A model generated the notes under the pieces. That model searched no databases, was not told the DNA's origin, and saw only the letters and a program-made list of their open reading frames with translations. Shown one piece after another: positions 20,556 to 33,083 of a stretch of 64,000 bases of DNA. The stretch spans positions 620,001-684,000 of the forward strand of contig OU612065.1 in assembly GCA_914767715.1 (NCBI GenBank), given 5' to 3'. Position 1 is the first letter of the stretch; each line of letters begins with the position of its first letter. The position numbers and the translations under genes were made by a program. Origin of the DNA: Membranipora membranacea. Taxonomy: Eukaryota; Bryozoa; Gymnolaemata; Cheilostomatida; Membraniporidae.

Positions 20556-23500
20556 ATGAAGGTAAGACTATTTAAGTTTGTTCTCATCATACCATCAAAG
20601 TAAGCTGAAAAATGCAATGTTATTCTTGCTTGCAATGTTTGTTTACAATTGGTTGAGAATTAAGAATTTAATACACCTGATAAAATGTTCTGGTGTTTTG
20701 TTGAGACGACTGGGAATGCTGATTATCATTTAGAGAAAAATTCTGTTTTAGTCAATTTATCTACGATCAGAAGGTGATTTTTTGTGCTTTTTGTTTCAGG
20801 GGGCTGTTTGCATTGTGCTGTCTTCCCTGCTCTGCTCTGTCCTCTCTATAGACTACTGCAGACCCACAGAGTCGTGCTGGCCAAGTGATGCCATCATACA
20901 GGACTTCAAAACAAGAATGAAAGCGCTCAACGGCTCGGTAGTAATGACTAAAGGTTCGCTTTTTTATATTCTACTCGCTAGATTCAGAGTTAAGTTTGAT
21001 ATACTAAAATATATATACCTGATACACTTACTTACAATCTGAGCTTTAAGCGTGGTTTTATCCTATTTGATAAAATTGAGTCTGATTATACAATAGATTG
21101 ATATGGTTTTGTTTAGATGACGCTGATTGGCCTGGACAGGCATTGACCTTTAACGCGGCTGTAGCTGAAGTACCAGGACTTATTGTGTTTGTGGGAGAAG
21201 TGGACCAGATAAGACAAGCTCTCAAGTTCGCATATCAGTACGACATTGAAGTTAAAGTTGTCTCCTCAGGTATATCTGTATCAATCATCACCCAGGAGTA
21301 TTTAAAGTGAGGCCGTCATATACAGCTGTGAGGAGGCAGCATCTGTTTGGCTCTTGATACTGACCTGTTAACTTAAATGAAAACGAAACCAAAATTCTAA
21401 TATTTTACTCTGGTTTCTTTATAACCTGATTTCTTATGTTGATTGAGGTATGTACGTACATGTATTATAATCATCATCAGTCTATTGCTAGAAAGAACAA
21501 ATTTTCTTCTTATATTGCCACATATGAACTACATGAATGATTATTTTTGTTATATATATCTTGTAAGAGGTCAATGCTCACAGCACAGTAACAGAAGTAC
21601 TTTACTTTTTTTACCACCGTAAGGACTGTAATGTTCCTATTTATGTCAACCAAGGTCGTACCAAGGTCGTACGTGGACGACGTGCATCATGTGTATGTTT
21701 GTAATTAATCATTGTTATCGATGTGGTTTATCAGGGCACAGCTTTTTCGGACGTTGTGGAGGTGAAGGGGTGATGCAGATCTCGGTTCACTACATGAAGG
21801 GTATTAAAGTAGATATGAGCTGTGCTGAGAATGCTCTCGGATGTATGGAGGTTCAATCTGGTGTTCAGTGGATCGAAGCTTACAAAGTGGTAATCAATAG
21901 ATTCGGTTTTATTCATTCTGTGTCTCTGTTCTTTTATTAGATGGGTTTTGTTCCCGGAGCGTATTTGTAAAGATCAAAGCTAAAGCTATGCAATGTACGG
22001 TTATCTGTTGTTTGTTTTCTTATCAGGCCAGTGAACACGGAAGGTTGGTTGTTGGAGGCTCAGCTCCCACAGTATCAGTAACTGGATGGACGCTGGGAGG
22101 TGGCCACTCTCCCATGTCACGAATGTTTGGTATGGGAGTAGATAACGTACTCAGGTTCCACCTGGTAACGGCTGACCTGAGCGAGGTTTGGACATCAGCA
22201 GAGGGCACTAAAATTCAGAAGGAAGATGGCTCGGTAAATTTCTTCTTCTACATATGTTTGTTGTCAGGTCTATCATTAAAAATTCTATGATTTATTCCTA
22301 CTCTAATCTCTTTATTGATTTGAACGTTTTTCTTTTAATCATCATCCTGAGGGTATAGGAGGCTCCTGAAGCAACGGATGGCAAGTCTGATGCAATTAAC
22401 CAGGAAAAAGACAGAGCATCGTGTTTCACCATGGCTAACAACTAATCATTAGATTATTGTTGATCATGAATGTAATGATATTGTATGTATATATGTATTG
22501 ATGGTGTCAGGTTTACCACAATGATAACTGTACTGCCTTTGTAGATGACATTCAGCGATGATACATCATTATTCTGGGCTCTGAGAGGAGGAGGAAGTGC
22601 TTTCGGAGTAGTCATTGATATGACTTTGAAGATGCACATGGATAATAAAATCGCTTCGATGGTCTGTACTTACTCATTTATTGAGAGTAAGTACCCAAGT
22701 CAGAAACGCCTTTCATTTCACACAAATACCAAGTATATGATATAAATCCGTTCATGCCAAATTCACTTTCAAGCTAAAAAAAGAAGGGACTGTAATTTAA
22801 GTTATATTGTTTATATTTCTGTTTAACCTAATACAGTAGAATCAATATTACGTAGAATTATTGTGCAGCCAGTTTCTGCTTCTGATCACTACTAATGTGT
22901 TATACTCATTGTAATAATCTATTTACCGATTGTTATTATTTAGATGAGACAAGTAAACTGGATGTAGTGTTAAACTCAATGGGAGAGCTGATGCTTAAAG
23001 CCCCAAATACATTCAGTGGATATATATTACCTTCTGTTGGATGTTCAGCTCTAGGCTGTGGTGGATCTGTCACTGTAAGACTCTCAACCTGCTATAAAAT
23101 AATTGTTTGATGACTCCGAAGTTGTGTACCCACTGATATTAAGGAGGCAACTCCACCCTTATAATCAATTTACCAGCAAATAATCCAAGTCAGCAAACAA
23201 AGAGGCCACTGATCCGGAGATTTAAAATCCATTCTGAACATTGCTACAATGATACCATTACAATCAATGCTTGCTGTTGATTTAGTCACCTTGGACGCAG
23301 CTATAATATATATAAATAATAGGCATGCCATTTGTCTTACATTACTTCCTTTCATATCTGTTAGACATCAATGTTACATTATGGATCAGCAGCGGAATCT
23401 CCAGATGATGCTGATTGGATAAAAGCCTTCACATCGCTTCCTCATAAGTGGACAGAACAGGGAGTTACTAATGGCGGCTGTCGTCTGGCTGAATTTAAAT

Positions 23501-24645
23501 CTTTCTATGCCTATGAGATGACTGTTCCCAACAATACATATGCAAATGTGGTGAGCAATCTCAATATATTGTCATATACCTATCAGGCCTGAAGTCATAA
23601 AATCTGCTCTTGGTTTAATGTACGGTTAAGGACCCACTTTCCTCATTCTTATCAACCATTTAGATTTGTCTTTGGTTAGCATGTAATCACAGACTAAGGA
23701 TATTCTTACTGCCCGAGATTATGATCGATAAAAGTCTCCCGTTGTTACTAATTGTCAAGGCAAATACACAAATACTGACATTAGGCCAGGTATTGACCAT
23801 GTGGACTGTTGGGCCAACGAGCCACTTATGACCAGCGGGCTCACATATAGTCTACTGTATCCAGACTATCTTATTTTCTATCTTGTTTTAGTTTCTTGGT
23901 GGGAGTCTACTCCAGGAGGATTACCTCTCGACCTCTGTATCTGATGTAGTATCTAAGCACTACTTTAGGACTTATCAGAAAGCTAAGGCTGACCGTGTAG
24001 CTAACCAGCTGGGTACATTTATATGGGTTGGTGGGGCTGTTAAGGACACACCAGTAGGAGAGGTCGCAGTACATGAAGGATGGAGGAAAGCTATCTTTAC
24101 CTACAGTTCAGCATTTGCTTGGGATCCAAACACACTAGCAGATCCTTCCCCTTACAAAGATGATGTAAAGAGTGAGTCTCAAAACTTTTTTGGTTGTTAA
24201 CTATCGGGACGGGCAGATTATGGTAAAGGGATAAGGATCAATAAAGATTATCCTGTTGATCGCAATTTACTGCCTTACTTTGAGATGCCCATCTCCATAC
24301 AGGACCCTAGTATATTGAGATGGGTGATGTAGTATTGTGATGTATATATGTACTTTGATATCAGTTTGATTTTGTGAATTTTGGGTATCTCGGGTAGATG
24401 TGACATCAGCCTCCTATTTATTTACAGGACTACACGCAGACTTGGCTCCTTTCTCCCGAGGGAAGTATTACAATGAAGCAGAGAATGACATGAGCCCTGA
24501 GCAGTGGAAGAAGGAATTCTGGGGTGCTGACATGTATGCACAACTTCTGAATATCAAGAAGCAGTGGGATCCACTGAACAAATTCACCTGTGCACAGTGT
24601 GTTGGTTCAGACTGGGATCCAGCCACAGACGCGGTCATCGGATAG
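20556..24645 (+). CDS. Secreted berberine-bridge-type FAD oxidase, copy B
   Basis: Exons 20556-20561, 20800-20953, 21117-21269, 21735-21889, 22027-22233, 22545-22686, 22944-23074, 23365-23550, 23892-24171 and 24428-24645 join to 543 residues. The signal peptide is MKGAVCIVLSSLLCSVLSI. Conserved parts are SSGHSFFGRCGGEG (FAD-linking histidine), GWTLGGGHSPMSR, MGVDNVL and the BBE end YYNEAE with KQWDPLNKFTCAQC. The cysteine attachment position is alanine (GGSAPTV), so single histidyl attachment is expected. Exon lengths and phases match copy A, except that copy A exons 9 and 10 are one exon here. It lies head-to-tail behind copy A, a tandem duplication. Poly-A signals AATAAA lie at 24704-24709 and 24712-24717. 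Substrate unknown. Confidence 0.92.
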
Positions 24646-24703
24646 GGGGAATGACTCTCCATCTTTATATAGAATCGAAAGACATGGCTACTAAATCATT
24701 TCT

Positions 24704-24717
24704 AATAAATCAATAAA
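24704..24717 (+). terminator. Poly-A signals of FAD oxidase B
   Basis: Two AATAAA hexamers, 59 and 67 bp after the stop codon. The convergent AIFM1 stop is only about 220 bp further on, so the two 3' UTRs are nearly adjacent. Confidence 0.7.
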
Positions 24718-24937
24718 GCATCAATGAAAGCAGAGTCCATAATCAACTGTTCTTGTTCACATAACTAATATGTCGTTAATTTTACATCAACAAGCACCAA
24801 CAAACTTTTGATACAAGCTAATCTGCATAGTATGTGTCATGAATTGTCTGAATATGAGATGAGTATCAGTGGTTGGCACTGCACACTTCTCATATCTACA
24901 TTATTACACCAGAATGTTTCAGTCTATATGATGTACA

Positions 24938-27900
24938 TCAGTTACTGGCTGCCGCTGCTGCCTCCTCACTAGCCTGAGATGGGTGAAGATCAAACAGCTT
25001 CCCGAGCTCAGCTAAATCTTCATGCTCTGCTCCATCCTTAATTATCTAAAGACAAACGATAACTGAGTATGAGGAGGCGCATACATTACACACTGCGTAA
25101 CTGACAGTGTCAGTTACATTGCATGTGATCATGATGTGATATATTACAAAATGTCGCTAATGCGTAATGCACTCCTATCTAGTATTTATAGTACAGCTCA
25201 CCTTCCTGGCAATGCCAATTTTATTGAACACATTCCAGCACACGACTCCGACTACTTTTTTACCCTTCATATAGAAAATGACTCCTTTGTTAAATTTGTC
25301 TGATTTTGATGCCTCTGGTGTCAAACTTGGAGCCTGTAAGAGAACAGAGATGGACATTTACATCGTGATTTTTCCATCTCTATCAATGTGATAATATAAT
25401 TATATAATAAATAAGTTTGAGCTTTTCAAAGCTTGATGTGAAGAGGAAGCGGTACAAACTCTATCAAAGCCCGGAGTCCTCAAAACCAGACAAGTTTTTG
25501 TCTTCTTAATGAACAGTATTTGGGAGATTTAAACATCGATGAGGACACGTGTATATCATAATATCCTATAGGCTCAGGCTAAGACTGTCCAATCTGACAT
25601 CGTATATGAACCTGAGGTTCAAGGCTATTACAATTGATATCATCATAGAATAATCACACTTTGATGTATCATATACCACGCACATGACTCGAATCTCTAT
25701 GTCCACATTAGCACATACCTCGTTCTGTTCAGTTTCTGATCTCAGACTTTCTCCTGTTCTCTTTTCCGCAGAGGCAGGGGTATCCGCTTCCGTCCCCTTT
25801 GCAAAAACAGCTACGGTAGGAAGAACAGAGTCTACTAATCCAATAGCCTCATATCCTACATCTGGTCCCAGATCAGACCTGTAACACAAGAGCATATACA
25901 TATAAAATCGACCATACCTATATCACATCAGCAGATAAGCTTTTCAGTTTTTTTTACATTCATTCATCTCATATGAACAGGCAAAAAATATGTGTAAACA
26001 TCACCTTCGTCCGTCTGAACTATATTAGGTAAGTGCGAGGAGTATGCTGTTTATATACATACCAGAACATGGACTGATGTAGAAATCTCTTAGAATCTCC
26101 TGTCATATTCTCACCAGCTAATCTTCCACTAACTACGGCATGATCATGATGTTCTACTCTCCTTCTACCCAACTATAAATATGTTATAGAGTTACGTAAA
26201 CCACACAAGTTAATATAAGGGTTATCTCAACAACTTAATGAGATGAAACAACTCTGATTAGCACTGTAATTCATTACATTCAGACTTGACGCAGTAAATA
26301 TGATAATAATAATACGATATGACTGACCTTGACATCATAGAAGCAGGCAGCATCACCAGCTACCCAGATATCAGTGGTCGCCTCCAGCTCTGAGTTAACC
26401 AGAAATCCTCCATATCTATCATCTACTTCTAACCCTGCTGACTCTGCTAACTCTGTGTTAGCTTCTAACCCAACAGCTACCACTACATGTGACGCTGACA
26501 TCTATAATATACCAACAGCTACCACTACATGTGACGCTGACATCTATAATATACCAACAGCTACCACTACATGTGACGCTGACATCTATAATATACCAAC
26601 AGCTACCACTACATGTGACGCTGACATCTATAATATACCAACAGCTACCACTACATGTGACGCTGACATCTATAATATACCAACAGCTACCACTACATGT
26701 GACGCTGACATCTATAATATACCAACAGCTACCACTACATGTGACGCTGACATCTATAATATACCAACAGCTACCACTACATGTGACGCTGACATCTATA
26801 ATATACCAACAGCTACCACTACATGTGACGCTGACATCTATAATATACCAACAGCTACCACTACATGTGACGCTGACATCTATAATATACCAACAGCTAC
26901 CACTACATGTGACGCTGACATCTATAATATACCAACAGCTACCACTACATGTGACGCTGACATCTATAATATACCAACAGCTACCACTACATGTGACGCT
27001 GACATCTATGTCTCACAACTCTTAACTTATCTATGATAATCTTTAGTTCAAGTTTAGATTTTATTTTGTTTATAGATGATGATGATGACGGTGTTGGTGG
27101 TAATCTGCTCACTCAGCACAGTAATACTAATTATAATAAGATATATTACCTCCTCTCCACTGTTCAGTAAAAGTTCTACTCCTGCTCCATCCTCACAGAG
27201 TCGACTCTTCTCTACCATTACATTGGGTATTACCTCCACCTGTTCAGCTCTCACTTTATCAGTAGTCCAATTACTCAGGTATTCTGGTAATACTCGGCCC
27301 ATGTTACCTGAAATAATCCCATCACACGTCTCATCAATGGCAGCACACGCAGCGTGGTCACATCATACATAACAAATCCAGACTACTGTCTACCGACCTG
27401 AATCATTCAAATAAAGTAACTCTGTACTACAGTTTTATTTTGTATATTGTATGTATGATAGTACAAACCTCGTTCAGGGAAGACCTGTGTAACCTTCATA
27501 CCATTAGACTTAGACTTCCTACCGAGAGCACAGGCTAATTCACTGCCTAGAAATCCTCCACCAATCACAATAACAGATTTAGCATTATCAGTCATCTCAT
27601 TCAACCTCCTAGAATAAAATAAAAAGGCAAAAAACTCAATGAATGTAGGAGGGTGAGAAACAATCCATGGACTGCCTCTAAATTAACTCCGGTTTGAATA
27701 ACACCCACATTAAATAGGTCTGAGCACATCAGACTGCCCACTGCATTAGTAGTGACAATAAATGTTGTAATATTTAACTGACTTGAAGTCATGGATTCCT
27801 CTGAATAGAGTGACTTTCTCCATAACAGCTGGGCCGGCCTTCTGAAGGGCTGGTAGAATTCTGGGTTTGCCTCCAGTAGCTATGAGACACCTGTCGTATG

Positions 27901-30193
27901 TTATAATGGATCCATCAGCTAACAATGCCTGCTTCTTACTGGCGTTTAATTTAACCACCTAAATAATATAATAACAGTAAAGCCTTCATAAGCAGTGAGA
28001 CTAGCCATTCTATACATGGTATACCACAAGGAAATAAATAATTTACGAGTATAAATGAGTATTTGGGTCCCCAATCAGTATACAAGAGCTGAAATGCAAT
28101 CAAATGTAGATATGTTCTGCACCAAGCATGCAATTACATTATGGTTGATCAATGAGATTGCCGCTTTAAGAACTTCCTTCAATTTTCACTGAGAGGATAA
28201 CTCCATTGTCTGTATAAATATGCATTGTGGGCCACGTGACCAGGGATGTGATAAGACTAATCGGACCAGGGTGTCAGCTGATTGTAATCACATTGCTGAT
28301 ATCAACAGAACAAGGTTTATTTAGTGATATACTGACCTTGTTTCCAGTAGCTACTGCTACACCTCCCCTCTCAGACCCGGAGAGCTCTGAGGGTGAGCAG
28401 TAATATGACTCCTTCTCAAAGAATATACTTCTATGACGACCACTCCATGTCTTAAACTTTAACTCATCAGTCAGTGAACTTTCACTGAACCACATGTCCT
28501 ACAAAATAATAAGCAGATCAGTAAACATACGTGTGGTATCACGTAATAACCCGACCTTCAATTAATGTAACTATTTTATTCGATCCCTTATTCTGTATAA
28601 CTCTGTATAACTTTGGTTTTAATATAGTAACGATGGAGGTCCACGCTTTAATATGTCATACCAATTATAACTTAGATACTGTACAGGATTAAATTTTAAC
28701 AACAGCGGAGAATTTTCATGAGGATTCAGACCATGTTTGAACCCAATCTTACAAGAGAGGGAGACATAGTTTTATAAGAGCCAAAAGCAGAACGACCAAC
28801 GGTTTTAAATCCTTCCAGTAATAAACTTTTGAATAAATTAGCAAATTAGTTTTGCTGCATTGTTGATGCTAGTAACAATTAGATACTCCTCATCCTTACC
28901 TTACTGAGCGGAGGCCTCATGTACGGTTTGAACTCTTCCTCACCGAGCAGTAGAACTGTAGCATTAGGATCCTTAGTTCTGATAGCTCGATAAGCAGCCA
29001 TACCAGCAGTACCAGCACCAATTATCAGATAAGGCACATGTGATGGAAGCCCTGCAGGTTTCTCTGCCTCCTCAACCTGCAAAATTTACAGCAATATTGA
29101 CATTCTATGATAATTCTTCTCAGTAATATTTCGGCTCACATAGTAGGTCAGCAGACCTAACATGACCATGTTTTCATTATACATAATATAACTCTTGTAG
29201 CTATTATGGGTTACTTATAACATAATAAGGTAGATATAGACAGTTTTCTGAGCTCTTATTTATGCCTCAATTCGGAGTTGTCCTCTCTCCAGTTTGGCAC
29301 TTTTACTTTTAACCCACGCCGCATAGGAAAAACCTGCTGAAAGAGGGTTATCTTGAAAACCGCTTGTGTTAGGATAAAAATGAGTTTTGATTCAGAGTCT
29401 GCACCATTGAAAACCCGTGAGACAGAGTTTCCAAATCATTGGAGGCTTGAATGTTGATAAATCTTAATTTTAGAGACGAAACTCATGAAAAATTCTGCCA
29501 AATGGTCCGAAAAAACAGGCACAAAATATTATAAATGACTATCCAAATACTAAAATTATTTCCCAAACTATGTCCATATTAGTTTTCAATGCCGCAGATT
29601 CTGAATCAAAAATCGTTTTTATCATATTGTAAGCGGTTATCAAGATAACCCTCTTTTCAGCACGTTTTTCCTATGCGGCGTGGGTTAAAAGTACCAAACT
29701 GGAGAGAGGACAACTCCGAATTGAGGCCTAAATCAGAGCTCAGAAAACTGTCTATTACCGTAGAGTCAGGTGGAGAGGAGTTGTCTCCACTCGGTGGTTG
29801 ACTGACAGGTGCTGGTTCGCTTGGAGTAGGCTTCTCTTTCGTTTCCTCTTTAGCTTGAGGTGCAAAGTTCGGGTATCTGGCCTTACAGTGAGCCACATTA
29901 TCTTCATCTGACATCTGAAACATTATATATATTATATATTGCAAATTGTAAACAACAACATGTAATTCATATTGAATGGTTTGTATTAATTCTGTATCTA
30001 TACAGTTACAAAAGCTGCTTGGTAATAAATGAACAGCACTTACCAGATATGCGAATCCCACAGTGCCAAAAGCGAGCCCTGCTGCAATGCCCTGCCATGA
30101 TTTAGAGCTGCTAGTGTGGTGAGTTTTGCCACTATAGTGTCTGTTAGACTGGCTACTACGAGTTTGAGAAAAAACTCCCAATCCTGTCAACAT
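24938..30193 (-). CDS. AIFM1: Apoptosis-inducing factor, mitochondrial (AIFM1)
   Basis: Twelve exons: 30193-30044, 29914-29759, 29076-28900, 28498-28337, 27958-27783, 27608-27469, 27307-27150, 26501-26328, 26172-26063, 25878-25719, 25333-25202 and 25045-24938. They join in phase to 600 residues (human 613). An Arg/Ser-rich presequence (RHYSGKTHH) and one hydrophobic anchor ([16 protein letters not shown]) fit the inner mitochondrial membrane. An FAD site ([17 protein letters not shown]), PYMRPPLSK, an NADH site ([18 protein letters not shown]), [18 protein letters not shown] and the C-terminal [18 protein letters not shown] follow human AIF in order. It is an NADH oxidoreductase needed for respiratory complex biogenesis and a caspase-independent death effector when released. 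Oddities: the acceptor of exon 8 is amplified 13-fold, and a fold-back element abuts the exon 2 donor. Confidence 0.95.
26470..27009 (-). repeat. 42-bp minisatellite amplifying the AIFM1 exon 8 splice acceptor, 13 copies
   Basis: Near-identical head-to-tail units starting at 26470 + 42n, the last one partial at 26974-27009. In gene sense each unit is the last 10 nt of the intron (TATATTATAG) plus the first 32 nt of exon 8 (ATGTCAGCGTCACATG onward). The acceptor used is taken as the exon-proximal one at 26503-26502, because every upstream unit runs into an in-frame TAG at the next unit boundary. The period is a multiple of three, which is why long artificial frames appear on the opposite strand. 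Confidence 0.93.
29237..29754. mobile_element. Tc1/mariner-like MITE (TA duplication) in AIFM1 intron 2
   Basis: The core 29239-29752 begins GACAGTTTTCTGAGCTC and ends with its inverse. Arms of about 170 bp are roughly 88% identical by eye (CAATTCGGAGTTGTCC, CCCACGCCGCATAGG and TTGATTCAGA in both). TA flanks each end. The right end lies 5 nt inside the intron from the AIFM1 exon 2 donor (ACG|GTAATAGACAG). It is non-coding. Confidence 0.82.
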
Positions 30194-30720
30194 TACAAAA
30201 TAAAGTACAGTTGTGAAATACCCTTTACCAGTGGTTCCTACATATCGTAGCAGCGGGTGGATTGTGTATACCCACAAATGAGTGTAGCGAAAGTAGAGAG
30301 CTGAGCCTAGCATACAGGCGCCCCAGCATGCAATCACATGAATCCAACATGCATTCAGACAAGTACACTTTGCCTGCTGTTGTACTCCTTTGTTCACCAA
30401 ACAAAAGGCCTTTTGTTACACAACTCTCATAGGTGCATTGGGGCATGTCTCCCTAACATCGGCCCCCAGGGCCTATCCAACAGGGTCTTTTAGAACTGTA
30501 CTGTATTTTGTAATGAAATAGATAAAGTGTGATTATATTAACATGGGTAAATATTGACATTAATGGAATGACATGAGGTGAATTTAATATATATATATAT
30601 AGATATAATATTTATATGTATATATATATATATATATCTATAAAGTCTTAGTGCAGCATCAGCCGAGTATTCTCACTTTTCATTTTGTGCAGACTTTTAG
30701 GCTTTGACAACAATGTAAGG
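30194..30720. other. AIFM1 upstream region
   Basis: Contains the AIFM1 5' UTR/promoter and an AT-dinucleotide microsatellite at about 30588-30640. An in-frame upstream extension to 30400 encodes hydrophobic sequence unlike AIF presequences and is not accepted. No other gene seen. Confidence 0.45.
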
Positions 30721-31470
30721 CATGGGCCCCTGGGACTTACATGTCTTTACTTTGCCAATGTCCACCATCAACCACCCAAAAAACACCAAACAGGGTAAGA
30801 CACAAAAAAAATATTTGTTACAACCTACCTTGAAATCTCTCACACTAACTCACTCCTCCTTCCTCTTTCATTTGCTTCAGGTTTGAAGTTTCTAGCACAA
30901 ACAGAGCTGACTTTATGGACCAGAGAAACAAATTGATTCTACAAAATTCACAAAATCTGAGTAGGCTGAAATGGCTGCATGACTATTGACATCCCCACAT
31001 GATTATTGTACTTTTTTTTTATTTCACTAAATTTGTTCTTTTTACACTTATATATGAGTTCTAAATTATATTCATTAATTTTCAAGCTTCTAATAAACTA
31101 GGAGAAATCATATATGAGTGTAAAAAGAACCAATTTAGTGAAATAAAAAAAAAAGTACAATGATCATGTGGGGATGTCAATAGTCATGCAGCCATTTCAG
31201 CCTACTCAGATCAGGGAGTATGCTCAGATTTTATGAATTTTGTAGAATCAATTTTTTTCTCTGGTCCATAAAGTCAGCTCTGTTTGTGCTAGAAACTTCA
31301 AACCTGAGGCAAATGAAGGAGGAGTGAGTTAGTGTGAGAGATTTCAAGGTAGGTTGTAACAAATATTTTTTTTGTGTCTTACCCTGTTTGGTGTTTTTTG
31401 GGTCGTTGATGGTGGACATTGGCAATGGCAAAGTAAAGACATGTAAGTCCCAGGGGCCCATGATGCAAGG
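30713..31470. mobile_element. Complete CATGGGCCCC-family hAT-like fold-back element
   Basis: Element 30721-31462 (742 bp), starting CATGGGCCCCTGGGAC and ending with its inverse; the two long arms meet near 31090. The 8-bp flanks ATGTAAGG (30713-30720) and ATGCAAGG (31463-31470) differ at one base. This and the perfect duplication at 8775/10341 support hAT classification. No transposase is encoded. Confidence 0.85.
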
Positions 31471-33083
31471 CTATCCTTCATCACTTTTATTATAATAATA
31501 ATGGTAAGTAAAGTAGTAAGTAAAGTATTGTAAAACTTACTTAGTCTTATAATCATTCATGCTTACTTTCAAATTTTAAATGCCACTCTCACTATGAAAC
31601 CAACGAGAGGGAGTTCATTGGTCACACTCAGTTGAATGTGGCCGGTTTAGTCCTACTAGCTAATAAATTTAGAATTAGTAGGTAGATCTAGATACGATAT
31701 GTATGTATTTATGTAGGTAGATCCATACTCTACTGCAGTTAATGGTATGTTTGCTGTATATTTTGTGTATCAACCTACCTCTGGCTAGCTTTGAGGCATG
31801 AATTCCTCTGACAGCTTTGTTTGCACAATGCCTTATCATTTTAGAGCACCAAATGCTAGGAGATATAAAGTGCTCAACTTGAATTCACCACCACACACCA
31901 CTTTCTTCTCTTGCACACAAGTTCAAAGATTTGTTTAGAAAATCGGTATCTGATATCATGAAAATAATCAAATTTTGTTGAGGAGATCAAGGCAACCGGT
32001 GTGTTGGGGAAAAACCAATTTCTACCTCTAACACCAGAGTCTTCTTATTATTCACTGCAAGATGACTGTTTCTATAGTGACCTCGAAATAATTGGCCAAG
32101 GATAATTATTTAGCTAGTAAAACTACTTTGGTGCGTTTTAGCCTATCTTGATAAAGTTTCTCAATGAGGAGGGAGGGGGATGTCAAGAAGGGGATGTCAT
32201 GGCAATCTTTTGGGCTGAGTGAAAAATGAGGGAAGGAACATGCAAGAAGCACATCTGTTCAATTTTATTTGACCCATTTGGTCACGATGATTGTTTTGCA
32301 TATTCATTCCAGTACCACAGTGACAATCTAGGCATTGATTGGTCCATTCCTCCCCTGTGGAGCTTCAAGCAAGGCTGAAACTTCTTGCTTCAAGCTTTGG
32401 GAGTAGTTATTTCTGGAATTTAGGCAAAACTAAATATGCTTGCCAGCTAAAGGTGTCCAAGCCATAAGTTTAGTCCCTATAGTATGCAGTCTGTGTTGTG
32501 TCACTGTTGTTTTGGGACTGAGGATGGGTACTAGGTGGGCCAGAAGAGGCTTGTATACTACTTACTTACTTGCTACTTGATTAGTTGGTAACTTCAGCAG
32601 AAATTTCCAGCAACATGGCATAACCACATATAGTTCCATATCAGCATCATCACACATAGGTCCTTCTTCACCATATCTGCCTTAGCCTGCCACCGGGGGA
32701 CTGCTCAGGTAGGGACTACAGAGCCATAGGGTCGGATAGAGTTCTGGAGCTCTGCTCTGCAGATGAAGTAGCTATTCTGATGGGCTTTTGTATGACAAAA
32801 GATATAATATATTGCTGACTGTGCCTTCTGGTCTGAGAAGAGGCCGGTGGTTGAGGAGGGATGAAGTTATCAATGTCGGTGGCCACCTCATCAAAGTGCA
32901 TGACCCTGAACGGGCCTAGTCAACAATTCTCTATCCTCTCTTTCTGGTGTTCTGGTTGCTTGGTCTGCTCGTTTGATGTTGTTTATCAACCCTTTGTTTT
33001 TTATTGACAGCTTCTAGTTTATCAAAGTGTGTTTTGGGTAGGCTACTGTCCGATAGCGCTAGTTCTTTGTACACCTTTGGTAG
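31471..33083. other. No gene recognised
   Basis: AT-rich intergenic DNA. Short frames (for example 32716-32901 minus and 33288-33512 minus, just to the right) carry no recognisable domain. Probably old repeat sequence. Confidence 0.35.

Noticed and set aside
26470-27009. CRISPR-like array
   Set aside because: Units are contiguous with no unique spacers, and the locus is a eukaryotic intron-exon junction.
26374-27036. Long plus-strand frame encoding a perfect 14-residue repeat ([14 protein letters not shown])
   Set aside because: It is the antisense of the AIFM1 splice-acceptor minisatellite. The period is a multiple of three, so frames stay open by chance. No start context or other domain supports a gene.
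30194-30400. N-terminal extension of AIFM1
   Set aside because: Encodes hydrophobic and Cys-rich sequence unlike a mitochondrial presequence. The Met at 30193 gives a normal Arg/Ser-rich targeting peptide.
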